Shown here piece by piece: positions 1 to 8,185 of a stretch of 64,000 nt of DNA (position 1 is the stretch's first letter; every line of letters starts with the position of its first letter). The translations under genes were made by a program, and so were the position numbers. Source of the DNA: Pseudoxanthomonas sp. F37 (GTDB taxonomy: Bacteria; Pseudomonadota; Gammaproteobacteria; Xanthomonadales; Xanthomonadaceae); the NCBI RefSeq assembly GCF_022965755.1, contig NZ_CP095187.1:930001-994000 (forward strand). Reading direction: 5' to 3'. The notes under the pieces were generated by a model, which saw nothing but the letters and a program-made list of their open reading frames with translations, was not told the DNA's origin and did no database searches.

Positions 1-172
1 GCGTGGCGGCGTTCGCGAATGCGGGCGCGAACCGCGCCGCCGACGTCGCCGGGCCCGTGCCGGAGGGAGTGGCGCAGCTCGCCAGCAGGGCGACCCACAC
101 CAGGAGCACCAGGGACCGGGCGGGACGGAGGCGTGCGGAGAGCGTGCGTGCGACAGGCGAGTCCAAGGGCAT
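1..172 (-). CDS. lpoA: LpoA-like penicillin-binding protein activator lipoprotein, N-terminal part
   Basis: The reverse strand opens with ATG at 172 and stays open to the window edge (57 codons). It begins with a basic stretch, then a hydrophobic segment (SLVLLVWVALL) ending in the lipobox LASC at about residues 29-32, so the product should be a lipoprotein with the lipidated cysteine near residue 32. A lipoprotein gene divergent from rsmI is the usual position of lpoA (the YraM family, which activates penicillin-binding protein 1A from the outer membrane). The sequence itself shows only the signal peptide; the LpoA identity is inferred from the neighbourhood. The gene is cut by the window edge, so the functional domain is not visible. 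Confidence 0.6.
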   Translation of the reverse strand, partial: MPLDSPVARTLSARLRPARSLVLLVWVALLASCATPSGTGPATSAARFAPAFANAAT

Positions 173-234
173 CGTCGGTGTTCGGGCAAGGGAACCGGCT
201 ACGATTCTACCCCCAGCCACCGGACCCCACTGGA

Positions 235-1056
235 ATGCCTGCCGGAACCCTGTTCATCGTCGCCACCCCGATCGGCAACCTGGGCGACCTGACCCCGCGC
301 GCACTGGAGGTGCTGCGTTCGGTGGCGGCCATCTGCGCGGAGGATACGCGCCGTAGTGGACAGCTGCTCGCCCACTTCGGCATCTCCACCCCGCTGGTGG
401 CGCTTCATGAACACAACGAGGATGCGCTGGCGCAGCGCGTGGTCGACCGGCTGCTGGCGGGCGAGTCGCTGGCGCTGGTCAGCGACGCGGGTACGCCCCT
501 GGTCAGCGATCCCGGCTTCCGCCTGGTGCGTGCCGCGCGCGCGGCCGGGGTGCGGGTCAGTCCGCTGCCCGGCGCCTGCGCGGCCATCGCCGCGCTGAGC
601 GTCGCCGGTCTGCCGAGCGACCGCTTCGCGTTCGAAGGATTCCTGCCGGCCAAGGCATCGGCCCGGCGCGAGCGGTTGCAGCGGCTCGCCGGCGAGGCCC
701 GCACGCTGGTCTTCTATGAGTCCTCGCACCGTATCGTGGAGTCGCTGGCCGACATGCGCGCCGCATTCGGCGACGATCGTCCCGCGGTGCTGGCGCGCGA
801 GCTGACCAAGCTGTTCGAGACCGTCCTCGACGGCACGCTGGCCGACCTGCAGGCGCGCGTGGACGCGGACGAGAACCAGCGCAAGGGCGAGTTCGTGGTG
901 ATGGTGGAGGGCGCCGGCGACGACATGGAGGCGCGCCTGTCCGAGGGCCGCCGCGTCTACGCGCTGCTCAACGAGCACCTGCCGCCGTCGACGGCGGCCA
1001 AGCTGGCTGCCGAGATCACCGGCGCGCCGAGAAAGGGATTGTATGGCACGCGATAG
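235..1056 (+). CDS. rsmI: 16S rRNA 2'-O-ribose C1402 methyltransferase RsmI
   Basis: A 273-residue protein of the tetrapyrrole-methylase fold that methylates the 2'-O of C1402 in 16S rRNA using SAM, in the cytoplasm. The N terminus (GTLFIVATPIGNLGDLTPRA), the EDTRRSGQLL segment near residue 36 and SDAGTPLVSDPG near residues 83-94 are RsmI signatures. The C-terminal ITGAPRKGLY segment matches the helix-turn-helix tail of the family. The ATG at 235 is chosen because the conserved domain starts immediately after it and the length fits; the frame is open further upstream, but that part looks non-coding. It is divergent from the lipoprotein gene, as in related genomes. No clear Shine-Dalgarno sequence is visible. 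Confidence 0.93.
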   Translation: MPAGTLFIVATPIGNLGDLTPRALEVLRSVAAICAEDTRRSGQLLAHFGISTPLVALHEHNEDALAQRVVDRLLAGESLALVSDAGTPLVSDPGFRLVRAARAAGVRVSPLPGACAAIAALSVAGLPSDRFAFEGFLPAKASARRERLQRLAGEARTLVFYESSHRIVESLADMRAAFGDDRPAVLARELTKLFETVLDGTLADLQARVDADENQRKGEFVVMVEGAGDDMEARLSEGRRVYALLNEHLPPSTAAKLAAEITGAPRKGLYGTR

Positions 1057-1095
1057 TGGGCAGTTCTGGCGGGCCTCGAATGAAAGGGGATGCAG

Positions 1096-2895
1096 ATGAG
1101 AATGCGTGAACGGCTCATGGTTGCAGGTGCGATGCTGGTCGTCGTGGCCGCATCGCCGGCCGCGATGGCGTGGACCCCGCCGGACGCCCGTGAGCGTTTT
1201 GCCCTGCTGGTGGCGGAGAGCCAGAAGGCGGACGACGCGCTCCATCCGCTGCGTCTTGCCGAGCGCGGCCTGCCCCCGACCGGGGCCGTTTTCGTCGATC
1301 CGCAGAGCGAGGCCTTCGCCCGGCAGCTGGCGACCAACAAGCGCGCCGAACTGTCGGGCCTGGCCGCCATCGACCGCGCCTCCCTGGGCGAGAAGGACCA
1401 GATTGCCTACGACGCCTTCCGCTACCAGGCCGAGCAGGCGCTGGGCGAGATCGACAGCGGCATCCACGCGATCCGCAACCTGGTGCCGCTGAACGCCTCC
1501 TTCGGCCTGCACGTCGAGTTCCCCGACTACCTGTCGGGCGTCCGCTTCAAGACGGTCGAAGACTACGAACGGGGGTTGGCCCAGCTGGAGGGCTTCGCTG
1601 GCTACATGGACAGTACGGTGGAGCGCCTGGAGCAGGGCATGGCCCGGGGTTACCACCAGCCCAAAGTGGTGGTGAACAACGTCCTGGCGCAGGTCGAGGC
1701 CTTCCTCGAGCTGCCGGTCGAAAAGAATCCCTTCTACTCCCCGGTCACGCGTTTCCCCGATGCCATGCGACCGGCGGACCGCGCGCGTCTGCAGGCCGCC
1801 TATCGCCGGACCATCGAGAACCGTGCCATTCCGGCCTACGAGCGCTGGCGCACGTTCCTGCGCGACCGCTACCTGCCGGTCGCCACCGAGGGCGCAGGCC
1901 TGTGGGCGATGAAGGACGGTGGGCGCGTCTATGCGTCCCTGCTGGTCCAGCACACCACCACCACGATGAGCGCGCAGCAGATCCACCAGATCGGCCTGTC
2001 CGAAGTGGCCAGGATCCGCGCCGCGATGGAGCAGGCGCGCCAGGCGACCGGCTTCGACGGCGACCTGCCGGCCTTCTTCGAACACGTCCGCACCGGGCCC
2101 GAGTTCTACTATTCCAAACCCGAAGACCTCATCGACCACTTCGAACGGATCGAAAAAAAGGTCTGGGAGCGGATGCCTGAACTGTTCTCGCGTCGTCCGC
2201 GTGCCGCATTCGAGCTGCGTCCGCTGCCGGCGCTGGGTGACCAGAGGGGCACGGGCTACTACCGCGCCGGTCCGCCGGACGCTTCGGAGCCCGGCGTCCT
2301 CTACTTCAACATGGCCATGTTGAACACGCGTCCCATCCCGACCCTGGAGACCTTGCAACTGCATGAGGGCGTGCCCGGCCACCACTACCAGATCTCACGG
2401 GTCCAGGAGGACGAGAGCCTGCCGGACCTGCTGCGTTTCGGCCAGGTGCCGGCCACCGCCTACACCGAGGGCTGGGGTCTGTATGCCGAATCCCTGGGCC
2501 AGGAACTGGGCATGTTCTCCGACCCCTACCAATGGTTCGGTCACCTGGACATGGAAATGCTGCGCGCCGTGCGCCTGGTGGTCGACACCGGTATCCATGC
2601 CTTGCGCTGGGACCGCCAACGCGCGATCGACTACATGCTGGCCAACACCTCCATGTCCCCGCGTGACGTAGCGGTGGAGATCGACCGCTACATCACCCAC
2701 CCGGGCCAGGCCTGCGCCTACAAGGTGGGCGAACTCAAGCTGCAGGAACTGCGGCGCCGAGCGAGCGAACGCCTCGGTCCGGACTTCGACATCCGGCATT
2801 TCCACGACCAGGTACTGGACACCGGCGCCCTGCCGCTGGACGTGCTGGAAGCCAAGATCGACCGTTGGCTGATGTCGGGCGAGGCGGCGCAGTAG
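1096..2895 (+). CDS. DUF885 family secreted protein (first of a tandem pair)
   Basis: This 599-residue protein has an N-terminal signal peptide (hydrophobic GAMLVVVAASPAAMA) and belongs to DUF885, a family resembling zinc metallopeptidases whose substrate is not established. The family signatures HEGVPGHH (residues about 423-430) and TEGWGLYAE (about 457-465) are present and probably form the metal site and active-site glutamates. The ATG at 1096 is preferred over the in-frame ATG at 1090 because AGGGGA at 1085-1090 is a well-placed ribosome-binding site for it and would overlap the earlier codon. The next gene encodes a related protein, suggesting an old tandem duplication. Location is predicted to be periplasmic. 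Confidence 0.85.
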   Translation: MRMRERLMVAGAMLVVVAASPAAMAWTPPDARERFALLVAESQKADDALHPLRLAERGLPPTGAVFVDPQSEAFARQLATNKRAELSGLAAIDRASLGEKDQIAYDAFRYQAEQALGEIDSGIHAIRNLVPLNASFGLHVEFPDYLSGVRFKTVEDYERGLAQLEGFAGYMDSTVERLEQGMARGYHQPKVVVNNVLAQVEAFLELPVEKNPFYSPVTRFPDAMRPADRARLQAAYRRTIENRAIPAYERWRTFLRDRYLPVATEGAGLWAMKDGGRVYASLLVQHTTTTMSAQQIHQIGLSEVARIRAAMEQARQATGFDGDLPAFFEHVRTGPEFYYSKPEDLIDHFERIEKKVWERMPELFSRRPRAAFELRPLPALGDQRGTGYYRAGPPDASEPGVLYFNMAMLNTRPIPTLETLQLHEGVPGHHYQISRVQEDESLPDLLRFGQVPATAYTEGWGLYAESLGQELGMFSDPYQWFGHLDMEMLRAVRLVVDTGIHALRWDRQRAIDYMLANTSMSPRDVAVEIDRYITHPGQACAYKVGELKLQELRRRASERLGPDFDIRHFHDQVLDTGALPLDVLEAKIDRWLMSGEAAQ

Positions 2896-2998
2896 GCCCT
2901 GGGCGCGCTTCTTCTTCGGAGATACTGCGTGATCTCATTCTGCGTTCCGGCCTTTCGGCATGGAAGGTTCCGGACGCCTTGTTTTGGAGGTGCACTTG

Positions 2999-4780
2999 AT
3001 GCGTCGTCGTGAACTGCTGGTCGGCGCCGTGGCGCTCGGCGTGACGTGGCCCATGGCCGTCTGCAGGGCGGGTTCGATGCCCGTCTCCGACACGGCGGAG
3101 GATGCGCCCGCCGAGGACATCCGTCTGGTGGGCCTGCTGCAACGCCATGCCGAGGCCCTGAAGGCAGAGGAGGGTGGGCCGGACCGCCTGGCCGACTATT
3201 CGCTGGCCGCACGCGCGCGCCGCCGACAGGCCACGCTACAGCGCCTGGCCGAACTGCGCGGTATCGAGCGTGCCGCGCTTTCGGCCACCGCGACGCTGGA
3301 CTACGACACGGCCCGCTTCGTCTACGAGGCCATGGTGGACCAGTACGGACGCTATGGTTTTTCCGACCTGAACCTGCGGCCCAGCCCGTATGTCGTCAGC
3401 CAGATGAACGGCGCCTACTTCTGGCTGCCGGACGGCATCGGTGGACGCTCGCCCATGAAGGACGCGGCCGATGCCGACCGCTACCTGGACAAGCTGGGCC
3501 AGTTTGCCGTGGCCCTGGACCAGGAGACCGAACAGATCCGCCACGATGCGGGCCTGGGCGTCATCCCCCCGGATTTCATCCTGGCCAAGACGTTGAGGCA
3601 GATCGCGACCTTGCGCGATGCGGCGCCGACCGGCAATCCACTGACGACGTCGGCCCTGGCGCGTGCGCGCGATGCCGGGATCGCCGATCTGGACCGTCGC
3701 GCCTCCGCGATCTTCGTCGAGCGGATCGTTCCGGCGCTGCGACGCCAAGGCGAGGCGCTCGCGGCCTTGCAGCACCACGCGGACGACCGGGCGGGTGTCT
3801 GGGCCAAGCCGGACGGCGAGGCCTATTACGCCTCGGCCCTGCATTCCAACACCACGGCCAGTTATGCGCCGGGTGAGCTGCATCAACTCGGCCTGGCCTG
3901 GGTAGAAGAACTGTCGGCCGAGATCGATCAGCTGCTGCGTGCGCAGGGCCTGGCCCGCGGATCGGTGGGTGAGCGCATGGCCGCCCTGGACCGCGACCCG
4001 CGCTTCCTCCAGCCGGATACGGAAGCGGGACGCCAGGCGATCATCGACTACGCCAGCGCACACCTGGATCGGATCAAGGGCCTGCTGCCGCGGGGTTTCC
4101 GGGTGATTCCGGATCGACCGGTCGAGGTGCAGCGCATCTCGCCCGCGATCCAGGACGGCGCGCCGGGCGCTTTCTACAGCGCCAGCAGCGATCCCGCCCA
4201 GACTTCGACCATCTTCCTCAACCTGCGCTCGGTCGCGGAGAACGCGCTGTGGCGAATCCCGACGCTGCTGCACCATGAAGGAATACCCGGTCACCATTTC
4301 CAGGACAGTGTGCTGCGCGAAGCGGGTGGACTGTCTCTGTTCCGGCGCTCGGTGCGCTTCTCGGCCTGGACCGAGGGTTGGGCCCTGTATGCCGAACAAC
4401 TGGCGGACGAGATCGGTGCATTCGAAGGTGATCCGTTCGGGCGCATCGGCTACCTGCAGGGCCAGCTGTTCCGTGCCTGCCGCGTCGTCGTCGATACCGG
4501 CCTCCACCACGCGCGCTGGACCCGCCAGCACGCCATCGACTGGATGGTGGCCCACGCCGGCGAGCATCGCGACGCCGCCGAGCGCGAGATCGACCGCTAT
4601 TGCGTCTACCCGGGTCAGGCGTGCAGTTTCATGGTCGGCAAGCAGCAGATACTGGCGACGCGCGAGAAGACCCGGCAGCGCCTGGGGGCGCGGTTCGACA
4701 CACGCGCCTACAACGACTTCATCCTGGCGTCCGGACCGCTTCCCATGGACGTCCTCGATGGTGCGGCGGCGCTGGCTTGA
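2999..4780 (+). CDS. DUF885 family secreted protein (second of a tandem pair)
   Basis: A 593-residue DUF885 homologue lying about 100 bp downstream of its paralogue on the same strand. The start at 2999 is supported by GGAGGT at 2986-2991, seven bases upstream. The N terminus MRRRELLVGAVALGV has a twin-arginine-like RRR before the hydrophobic stretch, so export may use Tat rather than Sec, unlike the neighbour; this is an inference from a short signal. The motifs HEGIPGHH (residues about 426-433) and TEGWALYAE (about 458-466) match the first copy, so the putative metal site is intact. The two copies are clearly diverged elsewhere, so they are unlikely to be redundant. Confidence 0.85.
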   Translation: MRRRELLVGAVALGVTWPMAVCRAGSMPVSDTAEDAPAEDIRLVGLLQRHAEALKAEEGGPDRLADYSLAARARRRQATLQRLAELRGIERAALSATATLDYDTARFVYEAMVDQYGRYGFSDLNLRPSPYVVSQMNGAYFWLPDGIGGRSPMKDAADADRYLDKLGQFAVALDQETEQIRHDAGLGVIPPDFILAKTLRQIATLRDAAPTGNPLTTSALARARDAGIADLDRRASAIFVERIVPALRRQGEALAALQHHADDRAGVWAKPDGEAYYASALHSNTTASYAPGELHQLGLAWVEELSAEIDQLLRAQGLARGSVGERMAALDRDPRFLQPDTEAGRQAIIDYASAHLDRIKGLLPRGFRVIPDRPVEVQRISPAIQDGAPGAFYSASSDPAQTSTIFLNLRSVAENALWRIPTLLHHEGIPGHHFQDSVLREAGGLSLFRRSVRFSAWTEGWALYAEQLADEIGAFEGDPFGRIGYLQGQLFRACRVVVDTGLHHARWTRQHAIDWMVAHAGEHRDAAEREIDRYCVYPGQACSFMVGKQQILATREKTRQRLGARFDTRAYNDFILASGPLPMDVLDGAAALA

Positions 4781-4835
4781 ATCATCGCGATGTCGGGGAA
4801 AGCGCTTTACCTGAGAAAGGAGGGGAGTGACGCTC

Positions 4836-6047
4836 ATGCAAGGGATGACTGCACGGGAGCCACGACAACGCGCCAGTGCCTGGATGGTGTTCCGCGTATT
4901 CCTTGGGCTTGGGCTGGTGTCATTCGGTGGCCCCATCGCCCATCTCGGCTATTTTCGCGATGAGTTCGTGGCACGACGCCAGTGGCTGACGGACAGTGCG
5001 TACGCTGAACTTGTCGCGCTTTGCCAGTTCCTGCCGGGTCCGGCCAGCAGCCAGGTGGGCATGGCCATCGGTATGTCGCAAGCAGGCATCCGCGGCGCCG
5101 TCGCGGCATGGTGCGGTTTCACCGCGCCGTCGGCCCTGTTGATGGTGGCGCTGGGCGCCAGCTTTTCGCACTGGCGCGACGTGGTGCCCCCCGGTGTGCT
5201 GCATGGCCTCAAGCTGCTGGCCGTGGTGGTGGTGACCCACGCCGTATGGGGCATGGCGCGCGCGTTCTGCCGGACGCCGGCCGACTGGGGGCTGATGTTG
5301 GGGGCTGCCGCGTTGCTGCTGGTCTGGCCATCGACATGGATGCAGGTGGGCGTGATCGTGCTCGGCGCGCTGGCGGGCCTGGGCATGCCGGTGGGTGGAC
5401 CGCAGCCGCCGCTCGCGCACACCGGGCAGGCGGGATCACGGCGGACGGGGATCGTCGCGCTGTCGGTGTTCGGGGCGCTGCTGGTGATTCCCTGGCGTGC
5501 GGCGGGCGCGGGGTCGATGCCGGACGTGTTCGGATTGTTCTATCGCGCGGGGTCGCTGGTCTTCGGCGGCGGGCACGTGGTCATGCCGCTGCTCCAGGAA
5601 GGCGTTGTGGCCCCGGGATGGGTCACGCAGGAGGTCTTCCTGGCGGGCTACGGCGCCGCGCAGGCGGTACCGGGGCCGATGTTCACCTTCGCCGGCTATC
5701 TCGGTGCCGCGATGGAGGCCGGTCGTGGCGGATGGGTGGGTGGCGCACTGGCGCTGGCGGCGATCTTCCTGCCGTCGTTCCTGTTGGTGGTCGGTGTACT
5801 GCCGTTCTGGCAACGCATCGCGGGGGTACCTCGCATGCGCGCCGTGCTGGCGGGCATCAATGCCGCGGTCGTCGGTCTGCTGCTGGCGGCGCTGTGCGGT
5901 CCGCTGAGGGCAGAGGTGGTACTGGGAATCGCCGACCTGATCGTGGTGATCGTGGGCGTCGTGGCATTGGTGCGATGGCGGGTGCCGACAGGATGGCTGG
6001 TCCTGGCGGCGCCGCTCGCCGGCATGCTGGCGCTTGCGCCGCGCTGA
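4836..6047 (+). CDS. chrA: Chromate transporter, ChrA family
   Basis: A 403-residue inner-membrane protein with two homologous CHR halves, typical of long-chain ChrA proteins that export chromate (or a related oxyanion). The N-half carries FGGPIAHLGYFRDEFV and CQFLPGPASSQ; the C-half has the matching FGGGHVVMPLLQ and AVPGPMFTFAGYLG signatures. About ten hydrophobic segments can be counted. The ATG at 4836 is chosen over the GTG at 4827 because the GGGGAG at 4822-4827 sits eight bases before it, while it would overlap the GTG. It is 55 bp downstream of the second DUF885 gene and may be co-transcribed. Substrate is inferred from family only. Confidence 0.88.
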   Translation: MQGMTAREPRQRASAWMVFRVFLGLGLVSFGGPIAHLGYFRDEFVARRQWLTDSAYAELVALCQFLPGPASSQVGMAIGMSQAGIRGAVAAWCGFTAPSALLMVALGASFSHWRDVVPPGVLHGLKLLAVVVVTHAVWGMARAFCRTPADWGLMLGAAALLLVWPSTWMQVGVIVLGALAGLGMPVGGPQPPLAHTGQAGSRRTGIVALSVFGALLVIPWRAAGAGSMPDVFGLFYRAGSLVFGGGHVVMPLLQEGVVAPGWVTQEVFLAGYGAAQAVPGPMFTFAGYLGAAMEAGRGGWVGGALALAAIFLPSFLLVVGVLPFWQRIAGVPRMRAVLAGINAAVVGLLLAALCGPLRAEVVLGIADLIVVIVGVVALVRWRVPTGWLVLAAPLAGMLALAPR

Positions 6048-6082
6048 GCGCGTCCAATCCCTGGCCCTGTGCGACAATGCAC

Positions 6083-6452
6083 GCGGCGGAGCCGGCCAGA
6101 CAGTCGCGTCATCCATCGTGCTTGTCACGACGGATGCCGAGGAAAGTCCGGGCTCCACAGGGCACGGTGCCAGGTAACGCCTGGGCGGCGCGAGCCGACG
6201 GAAAGTGCAACAGAAAGATACCGCCGAACGGTTCTTCGGAATGCGTGGCAAGGGTGAAATGGTGCGGTAAGAGCGCACCGCGAGTCCGGCAACGGACCGG
6301 CACGGCAAACCCCACCGGGAGCAAGACCAAATAGGGAGGCTATGCTGCGGCCCGCAGTGTCTCCGGGTAGGTTGCTTGAGCGCAGCGGTGACGTTGCGCC
6401 TAGAGGAATGACTGTCCACGACAGAACCCGGCTTACCGGCCGGCTCCGCCGC
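6083..6452 (+). ncRNA. rnpB: RNase P RNA, class A
   Basis: The catalytic RNA of ribonuclease P, which matures tRNA 5' ends. The terminal helix P1 is visible as a perfect 15-bp pairing between 6083-6097 and 6438-6452. Universally conserved blocks are present: GAGGAAAGTCCGGGCTCCAC, GTGCCAGGTAACGCC, AAGGGTGAAATGGTGCGGTAAGAGCGCACC, the CCAAATAGGG segment, and GAATGACTGTCCACGACAGA before the 3' half of P1. Size (about 370 nt) is normal for type A RNAs. The exact mature 5' and 3' ends may differ by several bases from the P1 limits used here. Confidence 0.96.
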
Positions 6453-6574
6453 TTTCCAAAGCGCCACCGGCGCTTTGGAAAGCCCCAAGGTTTGCGAAGC
6501 AAACCTCGGGCCCCGGGCCGTTGGCCTCCAGACCCCCGCTCGCGCGCTGCGCTCGCCGCCCCCTGACTCAGGGG
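6452..6574. repeat. Palindromic repeats downstream of rnpB
   Basis: Three perfect inverted repeats follow rnpB: 14 bp with a 3-nt loop (6452-6465 with 6469-6482), 8 bp around GAA (6488-6495 with 6499-6506), and CCCCTGA-C-TCAGGGG at 6560-6574. The first could act as a transcription terminator for rnpB although no T-run follows. The third, with the GAAGCGGCG and ATACCG words after it, resembles a block between sucC and sucD. The rest of 6575-6648 shows no gene. Confidence 0.75.
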
Positions 6575-6648
6575 CTGATGAAGCGGCGCTCGGATACCGC
6601 GCTGGTGGCAGCGACGTCAGTCGCGATCGCGGACTTTCAGCGCCGGGG

Positions 6649-7419
6649 TTATTCAGCAGGTCCGATCCGCAGTGTCGTCTCACCCTCGAACACGCCTTCC
6701 GGCCCGAACCGGCGCTCGCTGATCCAGCCGTGGCCGGCATGATCGATCGCGATCAGGGTGCTGGCGCGGGTGCCGTAGCGGGCGTCGCGGATGAAGGCGG
6801 CCGACAGCATGCGCTCCAGTTCGAGCCCCACGCCGGTGTCAGGGAGCCGGGTGTCGTCGGCGCGGGTCTCATCGGCCAGGGCATCCCACAGCGGCGACAC
6901 CTCGTCCTCGCCCGACGCCACCCAGGCCGCAAGACGCTCCTTCAGGGCCAGGGTCTTCGGCCACGGTTCGTCCAGGTCGCCGTTGGACAGGCCGTGCAGG
7001 CCGGGGGCGAGGGCGGTCCGGCGCGGGGTGGGGTAGTTGCTCAGGTACTCGCAGGTCGTCGCATCGACCAGCACCAGATTGAAGGGGGCGAAGGCCTCGG
7101 CGGCCGCGAGCAGTCCCGAGGCACGGTGATCCGCGCCATCGGGCGATTGCAGGAACCCGGCCGCCAGCTGTCCCCGCGAGGGAGCCCCCGGTACCTGGAT
7201 GCGCGGATCGCGCACGTTGGTGACCACCGCCATCCGACCCTGCCGGTCCGCGCCGGCCCAGGTGCCGCCGGACTGCAGGTCGCGGCCGGCGAGCACGTGC
7301 GGCGCCGATGTCCAGGGGGCCAGCGGCGCCGTCGGACGGGCGTGGAACTCGTCGCGGTTGCCGGCCAGCAGCAGGCGCCAGCGGGGATGCACATTCCAGG
7401 CGAGCGCGAGCAGGCACAT
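6649..7419 (-). CDS. TANGO2/NRDE family protein
   Basis: This 256-residue protein begins MCLLALAW, with the conserved Met-Cys of the TANGO2 family, whose second-residue cysteine resembles an N-terminal nucleophile. The diagnostic NRDE motif (GNRDEFHARPT, about residues 20-30) and the FNLVLVDATT segment are present. The function of bacterial members is not established; eukaryotic TANGO2 is linked to heme and lipid metabolism. The start at 7419 is chosen because the conserved MC follows directly, although an upstream in-frame start exists. It is transcribed away from mraZ, sharing a 319-bp intergenic region. Confidence 0.88.
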   Translation of the reverse strand: MCLLALAWNVHPRWRLLLAGNRDEFHARPTAPLAPWTSAPHVLAGRDLQSGGTWAGADRQGRMAVVTNVRDPRIQVPGAPSRGQLAAGFLQSPDGADHRASGLLAAAEAFAPFNLVLVDATTCEYLSNYPTPRRTALAPGLHGLSNGDLDEPWPKTLALKERLAAWVASGEDEVSPLWDALADETRADDTRLPDTGVGLELERMLSAAFIRDARYGTRASTLIAIDHAGHGWISERRFGPEGVFEGETTLRIGPAE

Positions 7420-7521
7420 GGGGGAATTCTGGACCCCCGGTTCGCGCAGTTCCACATCCGCGGGCGGTGCACACCCGCGGGTGACGTGAAGGCGTGGTCA
7501 CCTCGCTGAATCACGCCTCAA

Positions 7522-7536
7522 TCTCAAAATTTGAGA
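7522..7536. promoter_or_regulatory. 15-bp palindrome between the TANGO2 gene and mraZ
   Basis: TCTCAAAATTTGAGA is a perfect 7+1+7 palindrome in an AT-rich pocket of GC-rich DNA, about 100 bp upstream of the TANGO2 start and 107 bp before the dcw -35 element. It looks like an operator for a dimeric regulator, which I cannot name. Confidence 0.45.
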
Positions 7537-7549
7537 CGAAACAGCAACT

Positions 7550-7558
7550 TGTGGATAA
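7550..7558 (-). promoter_or_regulatory. Consensus DnaA box upstream of the dcw promoter
   Basis: The minus strand reads TTATCCACA, an exact match to the strong DnaA box. It lies 71 bp upstream of the -35 element of the mraZ promoter. DnaA-ATP could tie division-gene expression to replication; that role is inferred from the site alone. Only one box is seen, so it is not a replication origin. Confidence 0.55.
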
Positions 7559-7628
7559 GGTTTGAACAAGTCTCTGAAGTTTGCCGCAAGCCATTGATCC
7601 GCCAAGTGATTTCCCGTCGGTTTTCCTG

Positions 7629-7656
7629 TTGACAACCCTGTGCGCGGTGGTAACGT
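7629..7656 (+). promoter_or_regulatory. Predicted sigma-70 promoter of the dcw cluster
   Basis: A perfect -35 TTGACA (7629-7634) is followed after 16 bp by TAACGT (7651-7656) as the -10. It precedes mraZ by 82 bp and overlaps the first MraZ box, which is the known arrangement for MraZ autorepression in other bacteria. Confidence 0.7.
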
Positions 7657-7699
7657 GGGCAACAGAGGTAAAACCGGGTTTTTGGTGGTTTTTCGTGGT
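7655..7699 (+). promoter_or_regulatory. MraZ operator: five 10-bp-phased GTGGK boxes
   Basis: Five pentamers spaced exactly 10 bp apart are visible: GTGGG at 7655, GAGGT at 7665, CGGGT at 7675, GTGGT at 7685 and GTGGT at 7695. MraZ is known to bind tandem GTGGG-like boxes separated by 5 nt in front of its own gene. The array begins within the -10 element and runs into the leader, so bound MraZ rings would block transcription start. Confidence 0.75.
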
Positions 7700-7738
7700 T
7701 CAATGGGTCGCTCGTCAGGGCGTCGGGAAGGCAGCGTC

Positions 7739-8185
7739 GTGTTTCAGGGTGAGACCGCCATCACAGTGGACGACAAGGGACGGCTCGCGGTGCCCACCGC
7801 GTACCGCGACCTGGTCGCGCGCGAGTGCGGCAACCGCCTGGTGATCACCTACAACCCCTTCGAGGCCGGCAGCCTGTACCTGTACCCGGAAAAGGTCTGG
7901 CAACGGGTCCGTGACGACGTCAACAAGCTGCCCAGCACCCAGCGCGCGCACCGCAGCCTGCAGCTGAAGCTGGTTGGTGCCGCATCGCCGGTGGAGCTGG
8001 ACGGCAACGGCCGCATCAGCATCCCGGCCAGCCACCGCAGCGCGGTGGGCATCGAGAAGAAAGCCGTGCTGCTCGGCATGGGCGAGAAATTCGAACTCTG
8101 GAGCGAACAGGCGCACCACGCACAGATCCGTCAGACCCTCACCGACGACGATCTGAGCGCACACATGCTCGAGTTGCGCTTGTGA
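7739..8185 (+). CDS. mraZ: Transcriptional regulator MraZ
   Basis: A 148-residue protein with two AbrB-like MraZ domains: [18 protein letters not shown] at the N terminus and [16 protein letters not shown] near residues 80-97. It is the first gene of the dcw cluster and represses it by binding the boxes at 7655-7699. The GTG at 7739 is the start because the family begins directly with the FQGE segment, and GGAAGG at 7725-7730 is correctly spaced. In-frame codons further upstream would run through the operator and promoter. Its stop overlaps the rsmH start by 4 bp (GTGA), so the two are translationally coupled. Confidence 0.95.
   Translation: MFQGETAITVDDKGRLAVPTAYRDLVARECGNRLVITYNPFEAGSLYLYPEKVWQRVRDDVNKLPSTQRAHRSLQLKLVGAASPVELDGNGRISIPASHRSAVGIEKKAVLLGMGEKFELWSEQAHHAQIRQTLTDDDLSAHMLELRL

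Noticed and set aside
7550-7558. Possible origin of replication near mraZ
   Set aside because: Only one consensus DnaA box and no AT-rich unwinding region, dnaA or dnaN are seen.
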